A stretch of DNA of 64,000 nucleotides from Sporosarcina luteola (GTDB lineage Bacteria > Bacillota > Bacilli > Bacillales_A > Planococcaceae). The position numbers and the translations under genes were made by a program. Location: assembly GCF_007991495.1 (NCBI RefSeq), contig NZ_BJYL01000003.1, forward strand, positions 115,096-179,095, given 5' to 3'. The notes beneath the pieces were generated by a model. That model did no database searches, was not told the origin of the DNA, and saw only the letters and a list, made by a program, of their open reading frames with translations. The first letter of the stretch is position 1; every line of letters begins with the position of its first letter. Of the stretch, positions 1-8,736 are shown piece after piece.

Positions 1-544
1 GTTCCATTTGTATTAATTCTTCAAAAAGAGACAGACCCATCGATGTTTCACATTCCCCGGCATGCCCGAGTCCATTCCATTTCTCGAAGAAGTTGTCAGG
101 CACCATTTTACCCGCAGCAACCCACCAGTCGTTGAATGATGCTATTGTTACGTTTGGATGCTCCACTTTTACAGCCCTTGCAGCTAATTCAATCGGCGCG
201 ATATTACCATCATGTCCATTGATGATGAGGATTTTAGTAATTCCATTCCTTACGATTTCCTGCAACACCTCTTTAATGACATTGACAATAGTTTCCGGCC
301 TAAGGCTTATTGTGAATGGGAGATCATTATAATGTTCGCTCAGTCCATAATTGATTGGCGGCAGCACCATCATACCTTCTACACGCTGGGCGAGTTTTTC
401 CGAAAGGATGTTGGAGATAAGGGCATCGGTACCGAACGGCATATGGCTACCATGGGTTTCGAATGCACCCACGCCAAAAACCACCTTATCGATTTTGGCT
501 TCTTTAAATTGGTGATAGGTGATGTTTGTTCCAATAGTTGTCAT
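1..544 (-). CDS. creatininase-family amidohydrolase, C-terminus cut by window edge
   Basis: The reverse strand encodes 181 residues from ATG at 544, with AGGAGG-like ribosome site at 552-557; the 3' end lies outside the window. Creatininase-family motifs are visible: GAFETHG followed by PFGTDA (family form GSTEQHGPHLPLGTD), NGHDGN (NGHGGN) and GHAGECETS (GHAGEFETS). These hold the metal-binding His, Asp and Glu residues of a cytosolic Zn/Mn amidohydrolase. Family members open cyclic amides such as creatinine or act on formamide intermediates of flavin and deazaflavin pathways. It lies 19 bp downstream of an NCS1 permease on the same strand, so permease and hydrolase are probably one operon taking up and opening a ring-shaped nitrogen compound. 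The substrate cannot be decided from sequence. Confidence 0.85.
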   Translation of the reverse strand, partial: MTTIGTNITYHQFKEAKIDKVVFGVGAFETHGSHMPFGTDALISNILSEKLAQRVEGMMVLPPINYGLSEHYNDLPFTISLRPETIVNVIKEVLQEIVRNGITKILIINGHDGNIAPIELAARAVKVEHPNVTIASFNDWWVAAGKMVPDNFFEKWNGLGHAGECETSMGLSLFEELIQME

Positions 545-563
545 AAGTATTACCTCCATTTAA

Positions 564-1976
564 TTAGGCTTCAGCAGTAAGCTCTTTTGAGTCGGCTGTG
601 AAGCGGTAGATGATTGGATATAATGCTATTGTGATGATCAACGCGACCAGTCCAGAAGGCAGGCCGAATGGCAATACTAAACCATACTCAAACACCAATC
701 CTAAAACTGCACCGATTAAAAATGATATGATGCCTGCCATTTTATATTTCGCCTGAGAATTTAATTCTTCAATCTTATAGGCACCTTTCTTAACGATGAA
801 ATAGTCCGCAATTAGCGGGCCAGCCAAAGGAAGGAAGGCGGCACCTAATATTGTGATGAAATCTGCAAAAAAGATTTGATAGAATGCTAATGAACCGATG
901 ACGGTACCAACTACACCAGTAACCAATACGATTTTTTGTCGATTTACTTTCTTCTTATAGGATGAAATGACTGGTCCGACATAGAGTGAGTTGCAATATA
1001 ACTCAGCATTATTGGTCGTCCATAAGGATGTTGTCCACGCGACGACTCCGATTAATGCAAAAATGATCCCTTTATCAATCATCCATTCAACATAGTTGAA
1101 TTGACCAACTGAAACTGCGCCGATATAGCCAACAATGTTAAGCAAGGGATTTGTGAGAACGAAACAGGCGATTGCCCCAGCGAATACCGCTTTGATAGAT
1201 TTGTTGAACCGAAAGAGATCAACACCCATGACGACTCCGGCAATCCAACTTCCCATTACAATTGTGATGGCGCTCCCCATTCCAAGACCACCGATTTTAT
1301 TGGCCTCCGTCAAAAAGTTGCCCATCCCGCCACCTTCATTTAACATGCCGATTCCAACAATGATTGCAATGATCAGAATGACAGGAGCGACTGGTATCGC
1401 GACCGCTTCAATCGCTTTCATTCCTTTATAAGCGGTATACGTGAAAATTAGTCCGAATACAGCACACGCCAGGAAATTTTCAAGTGTAATCGCAGGTATA
1501 TCCGTATAGCCCAAAGCGGCCGGATTGAACACTGTTATTCCTGTTGGGTTGCCAATCAAAGAGCTCCAAATTTGTCCAACCATTCCGGTTATGCTTGCAA
1601 ACCAACCTAATGTTAATAACGCCATGATGAAAAGAGGCAAATTGCTACCGATGGAACCGTAAGAATACCGACTGATCAACGCCAAATTCAATCCTGTTTT
1701 CTGTGCCATGATGCCTAACAATGTCGTCAGAACAAGCAAAACGCCCATTCCGATTCCAATCGCCCACAACGCCATACCCGGCGGTACCCCAGGCTGCCCG
1801 CCGAATCCGGCAAGGACCCCACCAACAAATAATCCAGTTACGACATATCCAAAGCCCACCCACACCATAACCTGCTTCCATGTCGGCCGCCGCTCTGACT
1901 CTGGTACAGGAGAAAGCATATACTCGCCATCTTCTTGAGCAAATACATCCAAGTCGTTCTTCCCTTCTGTAGTCAT
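564..1976 (-). CDS. NCS1-family cytosine/purine-type permease (CodB-like)
   Basis: The 470-residue hydrophobic protein has about 12 membrane segments and a short charged cytoplasmic N-terminus ending in ERRPTW, as in CodB-like members of the nucleobase:cation symporter-1 family. The stretch VGFGYVVTGLFVGG and the later WTTNNAELYCNSL region are typical of this family. It would import a nucleobase, hydantoin or similar ring compound with a proton or sodium. The ATG at 1976 is preceded by a GGGGGG ribosome site at 1982-1987. The creatininase-family gene follows 19 bp downstream, which suggests the imported compound is a cyclic amide such as creatinine or a pyrimidine. The family call is firm; the substrate is inferred. 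Confidence 0.85.
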   Translation of the reverse strand: MTTEGKNDLDVFAQEDGEYMLSPVPESERRPTWKQVMVWVGFGYVVTGLFVGGVLAGFGGQPGVPPGMALWAIGIGMGVLLVLTTLLGIMAQKTGLNLALISRYSYGSIGSNLPLFIMALLTLGWFASITGMVGQIWSSLIGNPTGITVFNPAALGYTDIPAITLENFLACAVFGLIFTYTAYKGMKAIEAVAIPVAPVILIIAIIVGIGMLNEGGGMGNFLTEANKIGGLGMGSAITIVMGSWIAGVVMGVDLFRFNKSIKAVFAGAIACFVLTNPLLNIVGYIGAVSVGQFNYVEWMIDKGIIFALIGVVAWTTSLWTTNNAELYCNSLYVGPVISSYKKKVNRQKIVLVTGVVGTVIGSLAFYQIFFADFITILGAAFLPLAGPLIADYFIVKKGAYKIEELNSQAKYKMAGIISFLIGAVLGLVFEYGLVLPFGLPSGLVALIITIALYPIIYRFTADSKELTAEA

Positions 1977-1981
1977 CTAAT

Positions 1982-2041
1982 CCCCCCTCTATAGTTTTGT
2001 TAGTTCACCATATTCAGGGGGGTAGATTAATATGTTGGGGG
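1982..2041 (-). promoter_or_regulatory. G-tract ribosome site with upstream C-tracts able to pair with it
   Basis: In the mRNA leader of the permease gene the ribosome site is a run of six G (1982-1987). A run of six C lies upstream (complement of 2017-2022) and a run of five C further upstream (complement of 2037-2041). The six-C tract can form a G:C stem of 6-7 pairs with the ribosome site across a loop of roughly 27-29 nt, which would hide it. This is a structural reading only; no ligand or regulator is implied. Confidence 0.3.
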
Positions 2042-2056
2042 CTATTTGGTTGCGAA

Positions 2057-2086
2057 ATAAAAAAAGAGACCTATTTAACAGGCCTC
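2057..2086 (-). terminator. rho-independent terminator, leftward
   Basis: On the reverse strand a 7-bp stem (GAGGCCT pairing with AGGTCTC, one G-U pair) is followed by seven T residues (complement of 2059-2065). It lies about 150 bp beyond the stop of the SLH gene and ends that transcript before the permease operon. Confidence 0.7.
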
Positions 2087-2239
2087 ATCACATTTGCATT
2101 TTAATTACTTTAGTCATGATATTATTACGCTTTTCATGTCCAATCGACACATTATATTCAGATTAGGTTAATGGGGCAATATAGACCATCCAATAACCCA
2201 TCCCTTGGCAATCTATCCACAAAGGGGCTATGTCATCCT

Positions 2240-3475
2240 CTATTTCGTAAAACGAACAATCTTCATCTTCCAGCTATTAGTTGCTTTAATGAACACAATC
2301 TCCCCAACTTCCAATCCACCTGCTTCGCCATTACTCGCAATTGCTGTAAAAGCTGCTTGATCTCCTACGTTAACAATTCCAGAATAGCTTAAAGTTAATG
2401 TCACACCGTCATTTGTCCGAAGCACAGCGCCTTGTATATTGCTCCTTTTCTCATCTGCCTGATAGGTTAACCCATCGCCGCTTTCCTCGCCGCCAACAAT
2501 CGTAATGGTGACAGAACCATCCGAAGAGTCGACAGTAAATTGCTTACTATTCCTGCCTCCTTCCAACAGAGCATACGCCGTGTATAGATTACCATTTCGA
2601 TCAACCACCTCATAATAACCCGGCTCCGTCAGAGACATGCCATCTTGGTAGGGAAATACCTTGCTTAATCCTGTTCGTTCGAAGCCTGGAAAATACTCGA
2701 TAGACAGATTTCCAATTCCACCGGTCAGCTCAATAGGACCACCCAAGAAATAGCCGAATGTCTCGTCATCAACCACTACCTGAGCAAAAGCCTTCAAACG
2801 CTTTTCCGCTGTTTCATTATCACCTTTTGGAGTTCCAAGCTTTTCACTACGTAAAACAAAAGATGCCATCTGACCACGCGTCACAGGAGTGTTTGGAGAA
2901 AAAGTAGACGGAGATGTACCCGTCGTAATTTCATTTGCATAAAGAGCCCTGACAAATTCCATATGCCATTGGTTCTGATTAATATCAGTAAACGGCAGGC
3001 ACGTTGTCGGATCATCTTTCAAATCAAACCCGATCGATAGGATTTTCGACATCTGTGCCCTTGTCAAACTTTCTTCGGGTCTGAACGTGTTGTCTTCATA
3101 ACCAGTAATGATGCCTGCCTGAACAAGTGCCGCGATATAGCCATAATACGGACTCGATTGGCTCACATCTTTGAACCTTGGATCACGTACGTTTTTCGTA
3201 TCCAACTCCAATACCATCGACAGCAATTTCGCAGCGTCTTGCCGTGTAATGCTTTCATTCGGTCTGAATGTGCCGTCCGGATAGCCGCTCATCATGCCAC
3301 GCGCTGTATATTTCATGACGGCTTCAAAATAATGATGAGCCGGGCTATCTTCCACATCCGAAAACACAGGTGCCTTTGCGTGGACTTGGACCGGTGCGCC
3401 TACTGCGATCGCCCCACCTGCAACCGTGGCTATAATGGCTGCCTGGAACATCTTTTGATAACTTTTTCTTATCAA
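2240..3475 (-). CDS. S-layer-homology (SLH) domain exported protein
   Basis: The protein has 411 residues from a TTG at 3475. This start is chosen because GGAG at 3483-3486 lies 7 nt away, whereas the in-frame TTG at 3481 would be too close. A signal peptide with a hydrophobic core and an AxA-like end (VQVHAKA) is followed by three SLH domains at about residues 37-205. Each carries the pattern GYPDGTFRPNESITR, GYEDNTFRPEESLTR or GTSPSTFSPNTPVTR. SLH triplets bind pyruvylated secondary cell-wall polymer, so the protein should sit on the cell surface. The C-terminal 200 residues are beta-rich and not recognised; they may be a ligand or enzyme domain. It is monocistronic, with its own terminator. 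Confidence 0.88.
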   Translation of the reverse strand: MIRKSYQKMFQAAIIATVAGGAIAVGAPVQVHAKAPVFSDVEDSPAHHYFEAVMKYTARGMMSGYPDGTFRPNESITRQDAAKLLSMVLELDTKNVRDPRFKDVSQSSPYYGYIAALVQAGIITGYEDNTFRPEESLTRAQMSKILSIGFDLKDDPTTCLPFTDINQNQWHMEFVRALYANEITTGTSPSTFSPNTPVTRGQMASFVLRSEKLGTPKGDNETAEKRLKAFAQVVVDDETFGYFLGGPIELTGGIGNLSIEYFPGFERTGLSKVFPYQDGMSLTEPGYYEVVDRNGNLYTAYALLEGGRNSKQFTVDSSDGSVTITIVGGEESGDGLTYQADEKRSNIQGAVLRTNDGVTLTLSYSGIVNVGDQAAFTAIASNGEAGGLEVGEIVFIKATNSWKMKIVRFTK

Positions 3476-3538
3476 TTGCAAACTCCTAACTTTTATTAAT
3501 TGATAATGGCTATTCGGTATTTTATGAGGTCGTTTAGA

Positions 3539-3568
3539 ATTATAGAATAGTGTTTTTTACCAATCCAA
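3539..3568 (-). promoter_or_regulatory. candidate sigma-A promoter for the SLH gene
   Basis: On the reverse strand TTGGAT (complement of 3563-3568) and TATAAT (complement of 3539-3544) are 18 bp apart, about 60 bp upstream of the SLH start. The rest of the 3482-3701 gap shows nothing else clear. Confidence 0.45.
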
Positions 3569-3701
3569 ATTAATTAGTTCATCCCACGCTCTTTATGAAG
3601 CGTGCCGATCTTTTAGTCGCGCCTTGTTGTATCCTAACTTTGATTATTGGAAATTGGGCCTCAGTGCTTTTCTCGAATTTGCCTCTTTAACATTTCTACT
3701 T

Positions 3702-4358
3702 TCATACCAAGTCTTTTAGTGAATCAATTGTCGTTTCAAGACTTCTTCTAATATGGACACGCATTTCGGCTTCCACTTTGTTTTCGTCCCCTTCTTTGAT
3801 TAAGTTGAAGAGCTCGTAATGCTCTTTGTTAGGGAGATGGTGCAAATAGCGGAACTGTTTGCTTTCTCCGATTTGACGATACCTTTCAATCCGGTTTTTT
3901 ATCTGATTCAAAAAATGGACAGCCGTTGGATTATTGCTTGGCTTATACAGCAGGTGATGGAACTCGAATCCGTATTTGATGGCATCAGCATTGCGATCCT
4001 CTTCGTAAGCCCGGTCGATCAACGAAAGTGTATCTTCCAGTTTCGCCAGTATATCTGGTGTCATATTCAAAGTTGCTTCTTTGGCAACAAGGCCTTCCAG
4101 TACCTCTCGTACTTTGTAAATCTCAATTGCTTCTTCAATGGATAGGGAGGCTACATAGATTCTTCCGTTCCTTTTCCTTATGACCAGTTTTTCAATCTCC
4201 AGGCGGGCAATTGCCTGTCTAAGCGGTGTTCTGCTTACTTCAAAGGCAGAAGCAAGAACATCCTCAACAAGTCTTTCATTGGGTTCGTATTCAAGTTGAA
4301 CAATCTTATTTTTCATTTCATCGTATACAAAGTCACTGGTACTTCTTCTTTTGTCCAA
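3702..4358 (-). CDS. GntR-family regulator, FadR/FCD type
   Basis: The 218-residue protein begins at a TTG (4358) with GGAG 9 nt upstream. Residues 1-75 form a winged helix typical of GntR proteins, including the segment VSRTPLRQAIARLE. Residues about 80-210 form an all-helical FCD ligand domain with acidic and histidine residues (FEFHHLLY) that in this family often bind a metal and a carboxylic acid. It is divergent from the threonine aldolase and symporter genes. The palindrome TGTATA-N4-TATACA in their promoter is a good operator candidate. The likely role is control of the amino-acid uptake and cleavage operon in response to a small carboxylate or amino acid. Confidence 0.85.
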   Translation of the reverse strand: MDKRRSTSDFVYDEMKNKIVQLEYEPNERLVEDVLASAFEVSRTPLRQAIARLEIEKLVIRKRNGRIYVASLSIEEAIEIYKVREVLEGLVAKEATLNMTPDILAKLEDTLSLIDRAYEEDRNADAIKYGFEFHHLLYKPSNNPTAVHFLNQIKNRIERYRQIGESKQFRYLHHLPNKEHYELFNLIKEGDENKVEAEMRVHIRRSLETTIDSLKDLV

Positions 4359-4463
4359 TTACTTCGTCTCCTTTGTCAATGTTGTAAATGTCGATAGAAG
4401 ATAGATTTGGATAGTTGAATAATTCATTAATATAAGGATATCATTCAACTCATAAAAAAAGTA

Positions 4464-4498
4464 TTGACAGAATAATTAGTACTGTATACAATTATACA
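4464..4498 (+). promoter_or_regulatory. promoter and probable GntR operator of the aldolase-symporter operon
   Basis: TTGACA at 4464-4469 is followed after 15 bp by TATACA at 4485-4490. The perfect dyad TGTATA-CAAT-TATACA (4483-4498) covers the -10 region and resembles the GTATAC-centred operators of FCD-type GntR regulators. Binding there would block the polymerase. The operator assignment is inferred from position and symmetry. Confidence 0.6.
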
Positions 4499-4551
4499 AT
4501 AAGTGATTGAATCATTCTCTTATTGATAACTCGAAAGGAAGTGATGATTAA

Positions 4552-5592
4552 ATGATAGACTTGCGAAGCGATACGCTTACTCTTCCAGAAAAAAGGATGA
4601 TTGACAATATTGACATCCGGAAGTTGGGTGACGATGGTAGGGACGATTGCTTCGGTAGAGGGGAAGATTCCCTTGTCAACGAACTGGAGAACCTTGCGGC
4701 CAAGTTGACCGGGAAGGAAGCTGCGCTATTTTTTCCGACAGGGACAATGGCAAATCATGCTGCATTGCTGTCTTTTTGTAAACGGGGTAACTCTCTTGCC
4801 CTTGACCCTACTATGCATATGTACATCAGTGAGAAAATCGTATTCGATGATGATTATTTTGGGATGAAACCGGCTTTTTATGAATTGAATAGTCGAAAGA
4901 AACCGGACATCGATTCACTTTGGGAGTTGGTCAAGACCCGTTCTCCGGTTCTCATTTGCATTGAAAACACCCATAATTATGGCGGAGGTATATGCCTCTC
5001 TCCAGACGAAATAAAGAAAATCAGAAATCTGGCGGGTGATGAGATACCCATCTTTATGGATGGAGCGAGGATTTTCAATGCGGCTGTCAGTCTACATACT
5101 TCGGTGGAGAAGCTATGTGAAAACGTGGATGCTGTATCGTTCTGTCTGTCAAAAGGATTGGGTGCTCCAATCGGTTCGTTGCTTTGTGGAAACAAGGAAA
5201 TGATATTGAAAGCGCGGCGTATACGCAAATTGCTCGGTGGGACGATGAGACAGGCGGGAGTTGCTGCGGCAGCCGGATTGATCGCTTTGGAAGAGTCGAA
5301 TATCAAACGTTTGGAAGAAGATCATTCGAATGCAAGGATACTAAAAGAAGGCATAGCCGCGAATGAATATATACGTTTAGATACTCAATCTGTGCAAACA
5401 AATATTGTTACATTTGAGCTGGATCACCCGCTGTATGATGCTGCTGCACTAATTGAAATACTGAAGGAAAAAGGCGTAAGGGTCAAAAAGATACTGAGAA
5501 ACAGTATCAGGATGACGACTTATAAAGGGATCAGTCAAAAGGACGTAGAAAAAGTGGTGGAAATCATTAATGAAACACTTACTGATTATTGA
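4552..5592 (+). CDS. low-specificity threonine aldolase (PLP-dependent)
   Basis: The 346-residue fold-type I PLP enzyme starts with MIDLRSDTLTLP, the hallmark of threonine aldolases. The Schiff-base lysine is expected in SFCLSKGLGAPIGS (about residue 201), and GTMANHAAL and FMDGARIFNAA hold cofactor-binding residues. It cleaves L-threonine or L-allo-threonine (and related beta-hydroxy amino acids) to glycine and an aldehyde in the cytoplasm. The gene is first in an operon with a sodium or proton:amino-acid/dicarboxylate symporter 32 bp downstream and is divergent from a GntR regulator. This points to inducible catabolism of an imported beta-hydroxy amino acid. Length is normal for the family. 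Confidence 0.88.
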   Translation: MIDLRSDTLTLPEKRMIDNIDIRKLGDDGRDDCFGRGEDSLVNELENLAAKLTGKEAALFFPTGTMANHAALLSFCKRGNSLALDPTMHMYISEKIVFDDDYFGMKPAFYELNSRKKPDIDSLWELVKTRSPVLICIENTHNYGGGICLSPDEIKKIRNLAGDEIPIFMDGARIFNAAVSLHTSVEKLCENVDAVSFCLSKGLGAPIGSLLCGNKEMILKARRIRKLLGGTMRQAGVAAAAGLIALEESNIKRLEEDHSNARILKEGIAANEYIRLDTQSVQTNIVTFELDHPLYDAAALIEILKEKGVRVKKILRNSIRMTTYKGISQKDVEKVVEIINETLTDY

Positions 5593-5624
5593 TTAGCCAG
5601 TAAGAAATAAAGGGAGGCGGGAAA

Positions 5625-6872
5625 ATGTTCAAAAAACTGCGCGAAGTCTCTGGAAAAACTTCGTTGGCAACAAAAATATTTATCGGTCTGGGGGCCGGTA
5701 TACTTGCTGGAATTATCTTTGGTGAAGGCATGTTGCCGTATGAATTTATCGGTAAAATATGGGTTAATCTCATCAAGATGATTTTGATTCCTCTTATTCT
5801 ATTCGCGGTTATATCTAGCATTACTAGTCAGAAAGATACGTCTTCGTTGGGGCGACTCGGCTTAAAGGCGATGGTCTACTTCGGACTCACTACGATTGTG
5901 GCCTCTGTTATAGGCATATTGCTATCATATTTGCTGAAGCCGGGTAAAGGATTTGATTTAATGGTGAGCGAAGGGGCGGCCATTGAACTTCCGGATGATC
6001 TTACGGTTGAATCTTTTTTCATGAATCTAGTATCCAGCAACATGTTCCAATCATTTAGCGAAGGAAATATGATTCAGGTTATTGTCATTGCTATCCTGTT
6101 GGGTATTGCTGCATTGAAAATAGAGGATGTCCAAAAAAGGGATTCTGTACTATCTTGGTTTAATTACATGACGGAGCTGATTTTTTCATTCGTATGGATG
6201 GTCATCCGTTTGTCACCGATAGGGGTCTTCTTTTTGATGGCTGGGTCAATCGGTCAGTATGGACCTGAATTGCTTGGGTCTTTCTCTAAACTGATTGGTA
6301 CGTTCTATCTCGGAATCCTTGCACAAATCTTCCTAGTATATGGAATAGTTGTATGGTTTTCGGCGAAAGTATCCCCGCTTCGATTTGTTAAAGACAGCTC
6401 TGCTCTATGGCTGTTCACAATCAGTACGACAAGTAGTGTTGCATCCATTCCAGTCAACCTAGATGTCGCCAAAAACAAATTCAAACTGAAAGAGCGTATC
6501 TCCAACTTCATCATACCGCTAGGATCCCAGATCAATCATGATGGGAATGCAATTCTGTTGTCATGTATTGTTGTTTTCACAAGCCAAGCAACAGGAGTTG
6601 ATTTGACATTCTTCACTCTTATCAAACTTGTATTGTTAGGAACTTTGATTTCGTCTGGCGGTGGAGGTATACCGGGTTCAGGTATCATCAAAGTGATGAT
6701 TGTTGTGGAAGCATTCGGTTTGCCGATTGAAATTGGAGCCATGGCGGCAGCGTTTTACCGCTTATTTGACATGGGTATTACAACAGCCAATTGCATGGGT
6801 GATTTGGCTGGAGCTGTCATGATTGATAAAACCGAAAAAGTAGAGGCTGAAGAAGTTCCAGTATCTCAGTAA
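5625..6872 (+). CDS. dicarboxylate/amino acid:cation symporter (DAACS family)
   Basis: The 415-residue membrane protein has the DAACS/GltP fold: early hydrophobic helices, the serine-rich hairpin STTSSVASIP and the glycine-rich hairpin SSGGGGIPGSG, followed by the conserved region near the C-terminus with NCMGDLAGAVM, where the substrate carboxylate and amino groups are bound. It imports glutamate, aspartate, C4-dicarboxylates or small neutral amino acids with sodium or protons. A GGGAGG ribosome site precedes the ATG. Its place behind threonine aldolase suggests serine or threonine as substrate, but this is inference. A strong terminator follows. Confidence 0.88.
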   Translation: MFKKLREVSGKTSLATKIFIGLGAGILAGIIFGEGMLPYEFIGKIWVNLIKMILIPLILFAVISSITSQKDTSSLGRLGLKAMVYFGLTTIVASVIGILLSYLLKPGKGFDLMVSEGAAIELPDDLTVESFFMNLVSSNMFQSFSEGNMIQVIVIAILLGIAALKIEDVQKRDSVLSWFNYMTELIFSFVWMVIRLSPIGVFFLMAGSIGQYGPELLGSFSKLIGTFYLGILAQIFLVYGIVVWFSAKVSPLRFVKDSSALWLFTISTTSSVASIPVNLDVAKNKFKLKERISNFIIPLGSQINHDGNAILLSCIVVFTSQATGVDLTFFTLIKLVLLGTLISSGGGGIPGSGIIKVMIVVEAFGLPIEIGAMAAAFYRLFDMGITTANCMGDLAGAVMIDKTEKVEAEEVPVSQ

Positions 6873-6941
6873 TAGGTGTTTCCTGATCAGGACATCCATT
6901 TACTGGATTGAACGAGTGAGTACGATTATCCTCTCTGTGAG

Positions 6942-6990
6942 AGACATCTCCTGTCGACCAGTGCTAATGGACGACAAGAGATGTCTTTTC
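6942..6990 (+). terminator. terminator of the aldolase-symporter operon
   Basis: A 9-bp stem AGACATCTC/GAGATGTCT (6942-6950 with 6978-6986) is extended inside by GTCG/CGAC and followed by a T-rich tract. The rest of the gap up to 7180 shows nothing clear. Confidence 0.8.
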
Positions 6991-7180
6991 TTTTCCTCAG
7001 TTTATTTATGTAAGGGAAATTAGCGCGGACGATGCTTTTTTGAACAGCCGTTTCCGTCCGCAACAGAGACACAGCAAATGGTATTACCGTTAAGAAAAAT
7101 CCAATTGTCTGTTGAAGTTCTGAATAAATTGAAGCAACCAATATGTTAAACTAAAGAAATCCAGCAATATACATAAGGGG

Positions 7181-8527
7181 ATGGGGACAATCGAAGAAAC
7201 AGTCGAATGGTGGAAGGCGATCGTGGAATCGATGAATGATGGGGTGCTTGTCATCGATCGGGCTGGTGTAGTCAAGATTATTAATCCGGAATATACGCGG
7301 ATTACTGGGGTCACTCCGGATATTATCGGCAAGCCTTTAATTTCATATCGTCCGGGGGCAAAGTTGCCGGAGACGCTTGCCAGTGGGGAAAGTCAGGTTG
7401 GGGTGTACAGGAAAACGCATGATCGGGAATATGTTGTCGATATGGCGCCCATCTTTGTAGAGGGTGAAATTGTGGGGGCGGTTTCTGTCTGCAAGAGTTT
7501 GAATGAAGTACAGCTTCTTACGAGGGAGCTTGAGAAGCAACGTCAAAAAGTGAAAGAGCTGCAAGAGCAAATTAGCGCGCTTCATAAGGTGAGGTATACA
7601 TTTGAAGATATCATCACGAATGACGCTAAGATGGAAGAGCTCATTTCAGTCGCGAAGAAAACTGCTGCGACCGATTTGCCAATCCTGATAAAAGGCGAAA
7701 GCGGTACGGGGAAGGAATTGTTTGCGCAAGCTGTCCACCATGCAAGCTTAGGTTCAGGAAAGCCGTTCATCGCTGTGAATTGCTCAGCGATTCCGTCAGA
7801 GTTGATTGAGAACGAATTGTTCGGACATTCTGAAGGGGCTTTTCCGGGCGCTTCTGAGAAAGGGAAGGCGGGCTTGTTTGAAATGGCTGATGGGGGAACG
7901 CTGTTTCTAGATGAGATAAGTGATCTATCGATCGATGTCCAGGCGAAACTTTTGCGTGTCTTGCAGGAAGGCGCAATCAGGCGTATTGGTGAGGCGGTAG
8001 AGAGAAAAGTGAACGTACGGATTGTAGCGTCGACTCATAGAGATTTGCATCAATTTATCGCGAAAGACCTTTTTCGAGAAGATTTGCTATATCGTTTAAA
8101 TGCGGTCGTCTTGAAAATCCCGCCTTTGCGTGAACGAAAAGCGGATATTCCATTCATCGCAGAGTCGGTCTTGAAGGGATATGAGGTAGACCGGGAAGTT
8201 ATGACTTTTTTAACGAAGTATGATTGGCCAGGTAATATTAGAGAGCTGCGAAATGTGTTGGATTTTGCTATGTGCATGGCAAATGAGAATGAGCAGATTG
8301 TTATCGATCATCTTCCTGATATTATGCAAAAGCAGCATCGATTATATGAAGAGGAAACGAAAGTCTTTCCACTGTATGAGGCGGTAGAGGCGGCGGAAAG
8401 AACTGTTCTTGAATCCGCTTTACAATCGAGTGGAACGACAGTGGAGGAACGGCAGGAGATTGCTAATACGTTGGGGATCTCGCTTGCTACTTTATATAAT
8501 AAAATGAAGAAATATAATATTAGATAA
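7181..8527 (+). CDS. PAS-AAA+ sigma-54-dependent-type activator with GAFPGA variant
   Basis: The 448-residue protein has a PAS domain (about 10-115), a coiled linker (about 105-140), an AAA+ domain (about 145-375) and a Fis-type helix-turn-helix at the C-terminus (about 410-448, ending SLATLYNKMKKYNIR). Walker A is GESGTGKE and Walker B is GGTLFLDEI. The loop that contacts sigma-54, GAFTGA in the family, reads GAFPGA here. The ATG at 7181 is the first possible start of the frame, but its ribosome site is poor. It lies upstream of the AtuA-CitMHS operon and probably controls it. Without a receiver domain, it likely senses a small molecule through the PAS domain. Whether it still works with sigma-54 is uncertain. 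Confidence 0.88.
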   Translation: MGTIEETVEWWKAIVESMNDGVLVIDRAGVVKIINPEYTRITGVTPDIIGKPLISYRPGAKLPETLASGESQVGVYRKTHDREYVVDMAPIFVEGEIVGAVSVCKSLNEVQLLTRELEKQRQKVKELQEQISALHKVRYTFEDIITNDAKMEELISVAKKTAATDLPILIKGESGTGKELFAQAVHHASLGSGKPFIAVNCSAIPSELIENELFGHSEGAFPGASEKGKAGLFEMADGGTLFLDEISDLSIDVQAKLLRVLQEGAIRRIGEAVERKVNVRIVASTHRDLHQFIAKDLFREDLLYRLNAVVLKIPPLRERKADIPFIAESVLKGYEVDREVMTFLTKYDWPGNIRELRNVLDFAMCMANENEQIVIDHLPDIMQKQHRLYEEETKVFPLYEAVEAAERTVLESALQSSGTTVEERQEIANTLGISLATLYNKMKKYNIR

Positions 8528-8548
8528 TGATTCTAGTTATTTGTTATT

Positions 8549-8587
8549 AATGAAAATTTCATTCTAGAAAATTGGAATGATGATAGC
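8549..8587 (+). promoter_or_regulatory. palindrome and possible -24/-12 promoter before the AtuA operon
   Basis: A perfect 15-bp palindrome AATGAAAATTTCATT (8549-8563) lies just upstream of TGG-N10-GC (8573-8587), the minimal spacing of a sigma-54 promoter. The surrounding bases match the full consensus poorly. The terminator-like hairpin at 8651-8685 would lie inside the transcript. Confidence 0.3.
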
Positions 8588-8650
8588 GATACGGTTTTAT
8601 ATAGATGGAATCCCGATTATACCTGTTGTATATTCCATGTTGTTAGAAGG

Positions 8651-8685
8651 AGAAATGCCTGTAATTCCGGCATTTCTTCTTTTGT
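8651..8685 (+). terminator. terminator or attenuator between activator gene and AtuA operon
   Basis: A 9-bp perfect stem AGAAATGCC/GGCATTTCT (8651-8659 with 8669-8677) is followed by a T-rich tract. It ends the activator transcript, and could also attenuate any transcript started at the upstream -24/-12-like site. TGCTAAAAT at 8689-8697 could be an extended -10 element for a separate start. Confidence 0.7.
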
Positions 8686-8736
8686 TTTTGCTAAAATGAT
8701 AGAAGTGACAGACTTATTACATAACGGGGTGAATGT

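Noticed and set aside
8560..8625. Second -24/-12-like site TGGAAT with TTAT near 8606
   Set aside because: The essential GC at -12 is missing.
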